Below are positions 43,188 through 54,600 of a stretch of DNA of 64,000 nucleotides, in pieces; the stretch's first letter is position 1, and each line of letters starts with the position of its first letter. Below the pieces are notes generated by a model. It saw nothing but the letters and a program-made list of their open reading frames with translations. It ran no database searches and was not told the DNA's origin. The DNA is from Beverwykella pulmonaria (Eukaryota > Ascomycota > Dothideomycetes > Pleosporales > Melanommataceae): positions 478,220-542,219 of the forward strand of contig BCHH01000008.1 of assembly GCA_001599595.1 (NCBI GenBank). Reading direction: 5' to 3'. The position numbers and the translations under genes are program-made.

Positions 43188-44669
43188 ATGGTGAACTTCA
43201 CTCTCACGTCAGAACAAAAAGCCCTCCACACCAACGCGAAATCCTTCGCTGAAAACGTCCTCGCAACAGCCCCAAAACTATACAACCACCTCCCAGATCA
43301 CCGCTCCCGCTTCAAAGCCACACTCCCCATATATCGCTCTGCCGTCTCTGCAGGACTAATAAAAGGCCAAGTTCCCATCCCCTTAGGCGGCACCGCCGGT
43401 TCACTGATCGACGCCGCGATCGTGGCTGAGGAGTTCCATGCGGTGGAGCCTAGTACTTCTTTGACTATCTTGGGCACGGGGTTGGGACTTACGCCTTTGA
43501 TTCTTGCAGGCAGTAAGGCACAGCATGATAAATTTTTGAAGCCTTTTTTGAGAGAGGAGGGCGAGCCGATTGCGGCGCTTGTGCATAGTGAGCCTGGGGG
43601 GACGGCTAATTGGTTAGAGAAAGGAGGGAAAGGGTTGCAGACTACGGCGTGGAAAGATGGGGATGAGTGGGTTGTTGATGGGGAGAAGGTACCTCTCCCG
43701 TCCCTTTTCACACATCCCCAATTATGGTCTCGATAACTGACCCAATGGTAGCTGTGGACAACAAACAGCTCAGGCTGGGACGAAAAGGGTGCAACGCTCC
43801 AATGCGTAGCATGCCGGCACTCTCTTCCAAACGTCCCGCAGTCCCCTGATGACGACCCAGCGTCAAAAATTCTCATCCTGATCATCACCCGTGAAGACAT
43901 CGCCGCCAATGTGCCCTCCGCCTACACCGTCCTCTCTAACCCTCCCCTCATAGGATATAAATCCACCATTGGCCCGCACACACGTTTTTCCTCTTTTCGC
44001 GTTCCTGCCTTTAATCTCCTGTCTGCCCCTGGTAAGGGCGCCGCGGTCATTGAGAAGACATTTGGGACCTCCGGTGCATTGGTGGCGGCGTTCAGTGTAG
44101 GGATTATGCGTGCGGCGTTCGAGGCAGCACTCGCTTTTTGTAAACAAGACAACCGCCGAGGGACAGTGCCGATTATTCAGCACCAGAGTGTGGCAGATAA
44201 GTTGATTGACATCAAGATGAGGATTGAGGCTGCGAGGGCGCTGGCGTGGAAGGCGTTAGGTGTTATGGAAACTAGCACTGGGAGCTGGGAGTCGAAGCTA
44301 GAGCTGTGCTTGGAGGCAAAAATTTGGGCGAGTGATCAGGTATGTTGCAGCCTTTGAATGTTGCGGATGGATAGATTGCTGATGTGAGAAGGCACCAAAG
44401 GCTGTGTTAGAGGCTATGGCTGTTGTGGGCGTGTGAGTCCTCTTCTTCCCCCCTTCCTTTGCCCTCGTAAAACAAAAAATTCTTCGATACTAATATATGG
44501 GGGTAATAGGAGGTCTTATGCTAAAGATATGCCATTCTCAAGGTTGCTGGAGGATGCAGTTTGTTTGCCGCTGTTTGATGGGGGGAATGTAGGCGTTAGG
44601 AGGCGGCAGCTTGAGAGGATTTTTAAGGGTGAGGAGTATGAGCCGTGGGCTGCGACTTATGAGAATTAG
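43188..44669 (+). CDS. Acyl-CoA dehydrogenase-like flavoprotein
   Basis: Exons 43188-43688, 43752-44339, 44392-44432 and 44510-44669 give 429 residues, close to the family norm. The fold is readable. The N-terminal helical domain starts at FTLTSEQKAL. The middle beta domain has AALVHSEPGGTANW and ends the first exon at WVVDGEK. The C-terminal helices include AFSVGIMRAAFEAALAFCKQ, QHQSVADKLIDIKMRIEAAR and KDMPFSRLLEDAVCLPLFDG. The usual catalytic Glu position is not identified with confidence. The sequence resembles a fungal branch of ACAD/nitroalkane-oxidase-type proteins, so the substrate cannot be stated. No clear mitochondrial presequence is seen, and there is no C-terminal SKL. Confidence 0.85.
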
Positions 44670-45255
44670 AGACCACCTTGAAATGCTAGATGAGGGTGAA
44701 ATTGAGGCTGGATTACAATATAATGATGACTCGAAGAAGGATTATCATATGTAGCTTGCTTGGAAATGAAGGTATTACGGCGCTATATTGTTGATAGGAA
44801 CACGGTGATGTGCGTATCTTACACTTCAGTCTGTACGGACAATGTGACTCACTCTCTTCACCACTCAGTTTTGACCGTGAAGTTTCTGCTGTGATTGTTC
44901 AGGCTTTCACGTTCTTCTTACTGTCCCAACAAGTCGCTTTTTGAACCGCTTTGTGTAACTTTTAGTAACTATAATATAGATACTTGCTACCGTATTAATA
45001 GAGAGCTTAAAACATATTCAACTACAAACATCTTGCGTTCGTAGAAACGTATTTGAAGGAGCCCCCCGAAGTTCGCCCCATGGGTCTAACTGGTGTGTGT
45101 AAGGAAAGTAAAGCGAAAGTGTGTGTGAATACACAGTATGATGAAGAGAACGCCTTGAACGCCAGTGAAAAGCACCGGGTATCTTTCTTCATAATGCAAA
45201 ACAGAAGAAAGATAAGAAAACACATAAAAAAAGGTTAACAGATCAGAGCTCATCC
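44670..45255. other. Convergent 3' spacer between ACAD-like gene and flotillin
   Basis: About 590 bp, AT-rich in the middle, no gene seen. Both flanking genes end into it. Confidence 0.4.
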
Positions 45256-46839
45256 TTATACATCATCCCCATTACTCAACTCTCTCCTCTGCTTCGTACT
45301 GAACTGCGGTTCCTGCGGCATCTGCGGTGGCATCTGCGCAAGCCATTGCGGCGGAGTAATCCCCGTCTGGTCCTGGATCGTGCTCAGCAGCGGCGGCAGA
45401 CTCTGGAACAGATTCCGAATCGGCGCCATGGAATCGGCGGCACCTTCACCTCCCTGTGCTCCCGTGTTCCAAACGTTGATCTTGGGCTGCATGCCCTTGA
45501 TGGCCACGGCGTTGGCGTTAGCAAGACGCTCGTATGTGTTGTTTTGCAGCATTAGGTACTGCATAAGACCCTGCGGACCACCGAGGACGTTGGCGAGATC
45601 GCCGTAGGCTTTCGCCATTGCGGAAAGACCTTCTGCCTCGCGCTGCTGGGTGATGAGGGTAGCTTGGGCCTCGCGCTCTTTACGGAAGTACTCAGCTTCG
45701 GCCGCGCGCTTGGAGGTGTAGAAGTTTGCTTCCGCCTCGCGCTCTTTGGCGAGGAACTGCGCTTCTGCGTCTTTTGTGAGGCGGTATGCGGCGGCGTCGG
45801 CGTCTGCTTCCTCGGAGAACTTGCGGCCCTGTGCTGCCTTTTCCTGCGCGTAGAGCTCTGCGTCTGCTTTTTCTTGTGAGGATTCTTTGGCAATTTTGGC
45901 TTGGGTCACGGTGGTGGCGCGGAGACGTTCGAGTTCCATGGCTGCTTTCTTCTTCTCGACTTCGGTGTTGAGTTCTGCATCGCGACGCTCGGCTTCGCGC
46001 TTCGCGTTGATGCGGGCGATGTTCAGTTCCTTCCCAATCTGGATTTCTTTGTCTGTCAATTTTGCATCGGCGGAGGCCTTTTCGCCCTTGCGCTCTGTCT
46101 CGAGGACGGCGGTGGCAGCGTGGATTTTGGCTACTTCTTGCTTCGTCTTGCCTTGTTTTTCGGCCTCGCCGACTTCGCCCTTCATGCGGGCGTCTGCGAC
46201 GTCGACTTTGGCTTGGTTGAGGGCGCCTTCGTGCGCTTTGCGGGAAAGGACAGCGAAGTACTCGGATCCAGGGGTATCTTGCAGTTCCTTAACGTTGGCG
46301 TTGTAGATGCAGAGGCCGAATTGGTCGAGCTCGGATTGAACTTGCTGGATGACTTTGTCTTTGAAGACTTTGCGCTCGCGGAAGAGTTCCTCCATGGTCA
46401 TGGTGGAGACAATGCTGCGGGTCTCGCCCTCGATGATGCCCTTGACAATGTCTTGAACGTGGCCTGCGGAGACGGCAACATTTCCCTTTGCGGCGGCAGC
46501 GGTAGGCCGCCCGTCAGATTCACCGGTTAGGAGGACGGCGTATTTCTCCAGCGCTTCGAGGTTGTCCGCAGGCCCGATGGTGAAGACTGCAGGCAGGGAG
46601 AATTTCAACTTCTCAATCGTCATAGCTTGTAGCGACATGCTGAAGTCAAAGGGCGTGATGCTGATTTTGGACACCTTTTGGAAGGGGTAGACGAGAGCCT
46701 GAGAAGAAGTTAGCAAGGGGGGGTTGAACAAGAGGGGACAGAGAGATAGTACCTTCTTCTTGATCATCACTTTGTCCACACCAGCACCTGTGATGACCAG
46801 GTAGGAGTTGGGCTCCGCGACATGATACCAGACACCCAT
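45256..46839 (-). CDS. Flotillin-like SPFH-domain protein
   Basis: Flotillins scaffold sterol-rich plasma-membrane microdomains; in Aspergillus the homolog sits at the cortex away from the growing tip. Exons (complement) 46753-46839 and 45256-46698 join over a CTAAC branch point and give 509 residues. The N-terminus MGVWYHVAEPNSYLVITGAG opens the SPFH domain (to about residue 190; VSKISITPFDFSMSLQAMTI, TMEELFRERKVFKDKVIQQV, GLCIYNANVKELQD). A long Ala/Glu/Lys coiled coil follows (KREAERRDAELNTEVEKKKA and similar heptads). The C-terminus is Gln/Pro-rich. The in-frame extension up to 46956 has no family similarity, so the ATG at 46839 is used. Confidence 0.93.
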   Translation of the reverse strand: MGVWYHVAEPNSYLVITGAGVDKVMIKKKVLSLCPLLFNPPLLTSSQALVYPFQKVSKISITPFDFSMSLQAMTIEKLKFSLPAVFTIGPADNLEALEKYAVLLTGESDGRPTAAAAKGNVAVSAGHVQDIVKGIIEGETRSIVSTMTMEELFRERKVFKDKVIQQVQSELDQFGLCIYNANVKELQDTPGSEYFAVLSRKAHEGALNQAKVDVADARMKGEVGEAEKQGKTKQEVAKIHAATAVLETERKGEKASADAKLTDKEIQIGKELNIARINAKREAERRDAELNTEVEKKKAAMELERLRATTVTQAKIAKESSQEKADAELYAQEKAAQGRKFSEEADADAAAYRLTKDAEAQFLAKEREAEANFYTSKRAAEAEYFRKEREAQATLITQQREAEGLSAMAKAYGDLANVLGGPQGLMQYLMLQNNTYERLANANAVAIKGMQPKINVWNTGAQGGEGAADSMAPIRNLFQSLPPLLSTIQDQTGITPPQWLAQMPPQMPQEPQFSTKQRRELSNGDDV

Positions 46840-47972
46840 CTTGACGTCTTGTGTGGTGGTTTCACGTGAGTTTTGAGTTATGTAGATAGAATCTGAAAGT
46901 AGAGGTGAATGAGGATTTTCTGAACGCTTGGTGGTATGATCTCCTTTTATAACCACTGAATATTTTGAATCTGCGTGTGGCTGGGCAGTGATGGTCTGAG
47001 AAGTAGGGTAACGTGCTCAAGCGTTGTGTCGCAAGTAAAACTCCAAACAACAGCAACCAATTGATTGCCAAAAAGTAGGCAATCGTAGCGAAGGACAAAC
47101 GCTCTCTTTTTATGTCTCCCCCTCCTCGTATTGTTTCGCGCGCCCGGCTCTTGGCTGTTTCTCCATCTCGTACACGAATGCGGAAGCTCGGCGTAGGAGA
47201 CCGGTGAACCTAATGGATGAGGCTGTGCGGCTAGACCGGATGCAGTTAGCGGAAGGGTGATTTGCCGTCGCTTTCAGCCTTGTGCCTGGGGCTCAGCCAC
47301 GTTTCCCTCAGGCGCTTGGCTGTGCGTAGAACTTTGTCTTCTGGAATGCGGCTTAGAAGGGAATATGCTCGTGCGGGATTGCGAACCTGTATCCGGAGTT
47401 TCTTCATCATTTTTGAAAAGAAGGAAGGCATAGCCGCAACTTGAGCGAATATCCCCCTCTTCGTATCAGCACCGCACCGCACAGCGCATCAGAAATCCTC
47501 CAAGTCTTACTCAAACACCCGTTCGCTCCCTTGCAAAAATCGCTCTGCATCGTATCTCCATATACTCAATCGCCATCCGCACGTGCAACTCTAGCCAAGC
47601 CCGTTCTAGCCGTGCAGTGCAATCTTTGGGGCATTCCTTCAGGCAATATTGCCGTCAAAGACTGAAGTAATCCTTGCATTTCTAAGGTTGATCATGAGCT
47701 GTCCTGCCGAGCGACAGTAGCCCCAGCATAGCCATAGGCAGCTTTCAGGATCTCCATCTCGTCAGTTTGGCATCTGGTGATATCAGCATTCAGCACTATT
47801 CAGCTCACTCCACCCGGACGGCGAACTCAGTTGCCTGCAGAGCCGGGTGTACTGAAGGCCTAATTGCTCGACTGTCTTGTCGCACAAGCTCGATCTATTC
47901 ACTCACCTCAACATCACCTTCCTATTCCATTGCGACTCATAGGAGCTACGCTTGAAAGAAACACCGCAAACT
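46840..47972. other. Divergent region between flotillin and the PPxY protein
   Basis: 1.13 kb between divergent start codons. Apart from the tentative small ORF at 47246-47431 nothing coding is supported. C/T-rich leaders precede both genes. Confidence 0.35.
47246..47431 (-). CDS. Possible small basic protein, 61 residues
   Basis: A single-exon open frame starts MPSFFSKMMKKLRIQV and includes ARAYSLLSRIPEDKVLRTAK, an amphipathic, basic, helix-friendly sequence. The initiating ATG lies 51 nt inside a longer open frame with a less protein-like extension. No family is recognised. The composition (many Arg/Lys, few low-complexity runs) resembles a small mitochondrial or ribosome-associated protein, but that is a guess. 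It could equally be a chance ORF in the flotillin upstream region. Confidence 0.3.
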   Translation of the reverse strand: MPSFFSKMMKKLRIQVRNPARAYSLLSRIPEDKVLRTAKRLRETWLSPRHKAESDGKSPFR

Positions 47973-48707
47973 ATGTCCCGCAACGAGAAAGACGGCCCTC
48001 CTTCCTACTCGGAGTCTTTCAACACTACACCCGCAACCCCCGTACTGCTACCACACGCTAGCCGCGGCCCCCAGCTCCTCAACCAACTGACACTTGTTCG
48101 CGCCCAACACATCCGCTCCGTCATCCACACTCACATAATCCCGCTCGTCGAGCAGCAAGCCTCCTATGGCATTGCACAAACCACCATCGCCATGATTCCC
48201 TCAGACGTAGCCCTCCCTCCCGAAGAAGAAAAATCCGAATTCAGCTTTGACACCTCAAACACGAAGAAGGTCGAAGTAATAGGCTTTTCGTCAGACGAAT
48301 CGCCTCAGATCGTGAGACTGGAGGGGCCGCTGAACAGAACAGAGTTCTGGAGACCGCAAGTCATAGTGGAAGAGCTGGAGCGCGTGTTGAGGGAGAGCCT
48401 GAATGCGAGTGAGCGGTTGCGGAGTCCGGCGAGGGAGAGGTTTCCGGAGGTCATGAGGGAGGAAGTGCCGCCGCAGAGGCAGACGAAGAGGACGTTTTTG
48501 GGGAGGGTCGTGGATGTTATTAACCAGGAAGGAGGAGGAGGTCCGGATGCAGCTCCAGTTGCTACCGTGCGTCAGCCTGAGGGTGTAGGAATGGTCCTTG
48601 TGAAGGCAAGGCTGGAGGAAATATGCTTGCGGACTGTGAATGACTTTGGGCTCTATGATACCATGTCTAAACAGTGTGTCATCATACGGGTGGATGCGAG
48701 GTGCTGA
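47973..48707 (+). CDS. Conserved-looking fungal protein with PPxY motif, unknown role
   Basis: A single exon of 244 residues. The N-terminus contains GPPSYSES, a PPxY-type motif that in fungi often recruits WW domains of Rsp5/Nedd4 ubiquitin ligases. A structured part follows: LLNQLTLVRAQHIRSVIHTH, IIPLVEQQASYGIAQTTIAM, then KKVEVIGFSSDESPQIVRLE and the helical VIVEELERVLRESLNASERL. There is no signal peptide or membrane span. I do not recognise a named family. The ATG at 47973 is the first in the frame; the reading upstream lacks an ATG. Confidence 0.75.
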   Translation: MSRNEKDGPPSYSESFNTTPATPVLLPHASRGPQLLNQLTLVRAQHIRSVIHTHIIPLVEQQASYGIAQTTIAMIPSDVALPPEEEKSEFSFDTSNTKKVEVIGFSSDESPQIVRLEGPLNRTEFWRPQVIVEELERVLRESLNASERLRSPARERFPEVMREEVPPQRQTKRTFLGRVVDVINQEGGGGPDAAPVATVRQPEGVGMVLVKARLEEICLRTVNDFGLYDTMSKQCVIIRVDARC

Positions 48708-49386
48708 TTCCAAGGGCTGTTTTGGGGGCGTATGATGGACGGGTTGATTGGATTGGATTGCTCACTGACACTTTTTTGCACCGAAGGGATATCCACCGCG
48801 AGCTTGATCATGCTGGTTTGAATATGGAATTGGGCATTTGCGTTTTACGGCATTGGGTGGCGTAGTAGAGATGGACACCCTGCGCTAGAAACACGTATTC
48901 GTGAAGGCAGTAATACAAATTGAATGGAAGGTTCTATCCTAAACGCGGCTTACTCTAATGTAGCTAAGGGGGAAAGGACCAAGTTTCCTATGCAAATAAA
49001 CAGTAGCGTTGGCGCCACGCATAGCATTCAAGAATGTGCTCGATATCGATAGTGACAGAATACTACTGTTCCGTGTCGCGTGAAGATGCATGGCCTCCTA
49101 GTGGAGACGTCGCTGCGGTGTAATACGATGTCGCGCTGTTCGAAGAGCCTGAGAACCAAGAAGCATTCGACGCTTGGAAATGATCCGACCAGGGGGTGGA
49201 GAGTATGTCGAGAAGTTGGGGTTGGAAACAGGTTGGAAATCTTCGTGGTCGCCTTCAGCATCGATTACATCGAGGGACAAGAGTGGTGATGGATAAAGCC
49301 GTTTGGCGATTCTTCGATAACGATTACCCTCTTCAGCGAAGCTCGTTGCGTCTTTCGGGTCGAAACATGAGTCGATCCTAACATGG
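48708..49386. other. Convergent spacer between the PPxY protein and PYM
   Basis: About 680 bp. A minus-strand open frame at 49098-49433 overlaps the end of the PYM gene in another frame and shows no domain. No gene is supported. Confidence 0.35.
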
Positions 49387-49974
49387 TCAAGTCTCAGTCT
49401 TTTTCTCGCCGTTTGAGTCAAAACCAAGACCATCCAGTTGGCGGATGAGTTCGTTGATTTTGATCACCTTTTCGAACTGTTCCGGGAGTAGCTGGTCGCC
49501 CTTCTCCTTCTTGTCCTTCAGGTCTCGAGCCTGACGCAGCTTCTTGAGCAGCTTCTTCGCGTCCTTCTCCTTCTCTGCCTCGGGGTCCGGTGGGGGCTCG
49601 CTAGGTTTTGTGTCTTCGGCTTTCGTATTTGCCTTCGCGGCTGGTACCTCCTCTTTGCCCTCGGCCGCAGCGGCGGCGGCCTTCTTCCTGGCTTCCCTCC
49701 GCTTTGCGTTCTTGTTCGCGCTAGCGCTTGCTTTGGCAGAAACGTCGTCGGATACTAGCGGTTCGGCGCCGGGCACGCCTCCGCTTCCTCGGGTCCTCCA
49801 GGCTTCAGACGTGCGGTTCTTGTAGACCTCGACGTCTTCTGGTGGGCGGTAGCCTGGGCGGACACGGATTTCTTTTCTCACAGAGCCGTCTGCGCGAGTT
49901 GACGCAGGAATGTGGCGTTCACCGGTGGCAGATGTGGCAATCCCAGCCTTGGACACTGTTTCAACGGTGGGCAT
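49387..49974 (-). CDS. PYM: PYM, exon-junction-complex disassembly factor (WIBG)
   Basis: PYM binds the Mago-Y14 heterodimer and the small ribosomal subunit and helps strip exon junction complexes during translation. It is a single exon of 195 residues. The N-terminal Mago-Y14-binding signature is explicit: RHIPASTRADGSVRKEIRVR, PGYRPPEDVEVYKNRTSEAW, GGVPGAE. The middle is a basic Ala/Lys/Glu helix. The conserved C-terminal helix LLPEQFEKVIKINELIRQLD precedes GLGFDSNGEKK. Keeping a PYM gene fits the intron-rich gene structure of this genome. The gene is divergent from QCR9, with about 410 bp between starts. Confidence 0.92.
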   Translation of the reverse strand: MPTVETVSKAGIATSATGERHIPASTRADGSVRKEIRVRPGYRPPEDVEVYKNRTSEAWRTRGSGGVPGAEPLVSDDVSAKASASANKNAKRREARKKAAAAAAEGKEEVPAAKANTKAEDTKPSEPPPDPEAEKEKDAKKLLKKLRQARDLKDKKEKGDQLLPEQFEKVIKINELIRQLDGLGFDSNGEKKTET

Positions 49975-50383
49975 TGCGGCTGTCGTTGTGGGGTGCGGAC
50001 TTGATTCGAATGGTGGGTTGGTAACGCGTCCGTAAGACGCGGGGTGCCGTGGGTGAAGTCACAGGCCAATTGGGATGCGTGGATTTCGAGTGAGGGTGTG
50101 GGCGGTGCTGCACGATGCTTGGGATAGCGGAGGAGCGAGTGCAGAGTTCCTGAGCTGTACAGGCGTGAAGTGGTGGGCAACAGCGAAAGAAGAAAGCAAG
50201 TGGAAGTAGTGGTGGTGCTCACAGATTCGTGTAGGCCTAGCTCGCCAGCCAATCATATCTCGGGCGATTCGGGCAAAGATCGAAAACCAAGCTCCCGCAA
50301 CCACGAACATCCGACGACATCGCCAGCGACACCACCATACCACCCGCCACTACAGCTCATCGCACATTCTCCAATCCGCCAAG
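49975..50383. other. Divergent promoter region of PYM and QCR9
   Basis: 409 bp between start codons. No gene is seen. The half near QCR9 is rich in CA and CC dinucleotides, a typical fungal leader composition. Confidence 0.4.
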
Positions 50384-50807
50384 ATGCCGGTAAGTCAATT
50401 GGGCTCACTATGGCTCTTGGAAAGCGTCGCTAACGCCTCACGCACAGATCTCCTCCACCCTCTACAAGCAAGCCTCCCCTCGCGCTGCCCCAACCGACGA
50501 GCACGACTGACCCCCGCCTGCAGCATCTTCCTCCGAAGAAACACCACTATGTTGGCCACCGTCTTCGTGTCCGCATTCGGCATACAACTGTACGATGGTC
50601 CCCGCGCTAGATGCCGGATGGGCGGAACCGCGTACTGACAGATGGACACAGGGCTTTCGACACTGGATCTGACAAGATATGGAACTCCATCAACCAGGGC
50701 GTATGCGACACCCACGAGAAAGAATGTACACGAGCTAACCCCGTTTCTAGCGGCAATGGAAGGACATCAAGCAGCGATACATGGAGAAGCCCGAGGAGGA
50801 GGAATAG
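50384..50807 (+). CDS. QCR9: Cytochrome bc1 complex subunit 9 (Qcr9)
   Basis: Qcr9 is a small single-span subunit of respiratory complex III in the mitochondrial inner membrane. Five exons code for only 65 residues: 50384-50389, 50448-50467, 50524-50589, 50652-50700 and 50751-50807. The product reads MPISSTLYN, IFLRRNTTMLATVFVSAFGI (the membrane span), QLAFDTGSDKIWNSINQG, and RQWKDIKQRYMEKPEEEE, which matches the family layout and length (yeast 66). Exon 1 holds two codons (ATG CCG). Intron 2 starts with GC (AA/GCAAGC) and ends CTGCAG, with CTGAC as branch point. Every phase closes. Confidence 0.93.
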
Positions 50808-51695
50808 GTGCAAGTGGAGATACCGGAGGGGAAGACATGATATAGAGCAATGTTTTGCGACGGGTCGGTGGCTGGACACTGTATATTGGTGTATTCTACA
50901 GCATGCGAAATGTCAACGCGGACGGTTTGCAATAAACCACAGCCCCAACATCCTTGCACAATAGACAAATGGTTGAACAGCCACTAAAAGTGCTGATTGT
51001 TTGTGCATATTGATAAGGTAGAACAACTGATACCGGTGCGCAAAAAAGTATACCACTCGGGCCTAAAGGTCGAGATTCGTGAGCAGCATGAAGGCTATGT
51101 ACTGCCGCAGTTCACAGTCTATGTCTTGGCGGTCACTGCGCGGGCATTTCCTACCCTATCGGCCATGACCTTCACAGTGACCATCAGAACCGACTATATC
51201 TCTTTATTGTACAGTAATCTATCCGGCAGTCTGTTGCTAGGCCTTTGGCAGCCTCGGGATATAAGGCTCCACCCTGTTCCTCTATTCTGCCCACGGGTAT
51301 AAGCCTTTGATCTGTTCCCTGTGATTCTATCAACTTGATATCGCAAAATAGTGTGGAGCTGTAGAATACTCTCTACCCCATCTTACATTTTTTGGGTACT
51401 TAGAAACGGGGAGGCAGTCGCACACGATTTCCTGCACCTACCGCGGGGAAGTTGTTGTTGCTCGTGCCCGATGATGACATTCCCTCCTACATTCATTGAC
51501 CCGCCTGGACCACACTGACAACCACAACAACTTTAAACATATACCAGCGGACTCCCTGACGCGCTATTTCGTGGCCGGCCCACGCCTGTGGATAGTATAC
51601 CTTCGCCTCGATTCAGCACCTGCATTTCGCGTCCGCCCTGCATTCGCCTCCCCTCGCCTCCCACTTCCAACACACCCCACGATTCACAGCCCACG
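50808..51695. other. Spacer upstream of UBR1
   Basis: About 890 bp between the QCR9 stop and the UBR1 start. No gene is supported. The UBR1 frame is open upstream to 51588 but without an ATG, so the ATG at 51696 is the start. Confidence 0.4.
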
Positions 51696-54600
51696 ATGCT
51701 CATATCCCCGCAGGATCAGGACCTGTGCCGACATTTGCGCGACCTCCCACGACGACACAAGTATGACTACACAGAGCAAGCTGCGCGAGAGCTTCACCAG
51801 ATTCTCTTTCGATCCCTCGCTGGCCGTAGCGACTACCTCCCCCTCTTCTTCCCCGAGGGACCACCGGCGGATACAAACGCAGCATGGAGCTTGCGCGATG
51901 CTCAGGGGGCGGTAGAGGGCGCCGAGTACACGGCTGCGGCACGCGGGAAGCCCTGCGGACATATCTTCAAGAGCGGTGAAGCTACCTACAGGTGCAAAAC
52001 TTGCACAGCTGACGACACCTGCGTGTTGTGTGCCCGCTGCTTCGATGCCTCAGACCACGAGGGCCATCAGGTTTTTGTCAGTGTTTCGCCGGGAAACTCT
52101 GGCTGTTGTGATTGCGGCGATGACGAAGCCTGGGTTCGGCCAGTCTTCTGCAACATACACTCGGCGACTCTCTTGCCAGGCTCTAAAGCTGCCGGAAAGG
52201 CCAAAGAAGGCTCCTCCCTGCCTGATGAACTGCTGGAGAGCATTCGAACCACCATTGCGCGGGCCCTCGACTACCTCATAGACGTATTCTCTTGCTCGCC
52301 GGAGCAGCTCCGCCTCCCGAAGACTGAAGAGTCGATACTCGAGGACGAACGTAAATCGCGGCTAACGTCCAAATGGTATGGCCCGGGGGATGTTCTAGAG
52401 GTCGACCAAAAGTTTGCTTTGGTGCTGTGGAACGACGAAAAGCATACTGTCCACGATGTGCGGGACCAAGTTGCGCGCGCGTGCAAACAGAAACTAGCAT
52501 TTGGCCTCGCCAAAGCTCATGAAGTCGACGACATAGGACGGAGCGCTATTGTGTATAGGTCGGATATTAAAGAACTCTTACGGATGGCAAAGATCATTGA
52601 AGACATCAAGTTGACGGTGACGATTCGGTCTGCTCGAGATACTTTCCGAGAGCAGATGGGCGGGGCCATTATAGACTGGATCGCCGACATCGCTGGATGC
52701 AGCGTTGGAGACGATAGCCAGGTGCTTCGGCGCACTGTCTGCGAAGAACTGCTCAAGCCATGGCGGATTGGCAGTGAGGCGTCAAACCAAAGCATCGGCA
52801 AGGATGGTCTCGACGACCAAGAACTCGACGACAAGGTGGCAGAGATGAATGGCTATTTTAATCAGTACATGAATGCCCAGCGACGTGCACAGGTGCAGCG
52901 GTTGCGACGCCAGCGAGCCAACAACAATGCCGCCAATGATGACACCACAGCCTCCGACGACGACGAAGACGTGGAAGGCGAAACTGCAGAGGATGCTGGT
53001 GATGCAGATGATGCAGGAGAGGATATGGACATTGATGATATCCTGGACCAAGACAACGATGGAGATATAGACATGGAGGCATATGAGAGCACGGACGAAG
53101 CTCTTGAAGTCTCTGAAGCAACCATCGCTGGTTATCCTCCTCCTCCGCCCCCTCCTCAGCCAGGCCGACGACGGGACGACCCTAATCTCACACCAACGGA
53201 GTCAGATAGTGAACCTATTCTTGCAGCTCCCCCGCTTAGCCATGTAGTGCCTTCGTTGCAGATTCCAGAGACTCCTCGGACGAGAACACTGCCTTTGAGG
53301 CCCTCGCGACCGCCAAAATACTGGCTAGAAAAACCTGACAGTTACGGCAAGAAGTTAGGAACTCCCGTGCACGAGGATCTTTGGGTACGCTTGCGCCTGG
53401 ATCATTTGATACTCTACGATCTCAGGATGTGGAAGAAGCTCCGAATTGGCGTACGAGACGTCTTCATAAGTACGGTGGTCACTATACCTCAGTTCAAGCG
53501 CCTGCTCGGCCTTAGATTCGCTGGTGTATACACGGCACTGGCTCAGTTATACCTAATCGCGGATCGAGAGCCAGATCATTCCATCATCAACCTATCCTTG
53601 CAGATGCTTACAACACCGTCAATCACTGCAGAAATTGTCGAACGTGGCAACTTCCTCACCAACCTTATGGCGATACTCTATACATTCCTCACCACTCGTC
53701 AGGTAGGGTACCCTTGGAATGTCGATTCAAAAGCCACGTTGGCCTTTGAACAGGGCGCCGTAACAAATCGGCGCATGTACCACTTCTTCCTGGATATGAA
53801 GTATCTGCTAGGCTCAGAGTATGTTCAGGAAAGGATACGAGAGGATGAACGTTATCTGTCACAGTTCCTTGACCTCGTCAAACTACACCAAGGAATATGC
53901 CCCAATGTTCGTGCAGTTGGGGAGCATCTCGAATATGAGACCGAGGCATGGATAAGCGCTTCCCTCATAACTCGGGAGATCAACAAGCTTTGCAGACAAT
54001 TCTCTGACGCTTTCGCATGGAATCGGGACGATGACCCTACAAACATTTGTCATGCTATTCGCTCAGCAGCCAAGATCGCTATAATCAATTCTCTGGGATC
54101 TGAACGGAAACGATTCGATCAGGCTGAACTGAAATCAGAGACGAGATTCAAAACCCTGAACGTCTTTGAGTTCGATGCTAAACCGTCCACCTATGAGGGA
54201 ACGTCCTACAAGATTGTTGACTATGTTGTCGCGAAGGAACCAATGAGCTTCCACCATGCGCTGCATTATACTTTATCGTGGCTCATCGACCGAGCGCGAA
54301 GCATGCCCCGCGAACATGTGCGCAAACTTCTGCAATTCTCTTGTGCCGAGCTCCAAGAGCCTTACCCTCAAGTGGGCACTGTCATTCCTGACCATCAGCC
54401 CGACGAATATTTGCTCGCCTTATTCGACTTCCCTCTTCGAGTCTGTGCCTGGCTAGCCCAAATGAGGGCAGGAATATGGGTTAGGAACGGGATCACATTG
54501 CGACATCAAATGACGCAGTACCGAAGTGTCTCCCAGCGGGATGTTTCTTATCAGAGAGACATCTTCCTTTTGCAGACAGCTCTGGTTGTTTGCAACCCTT

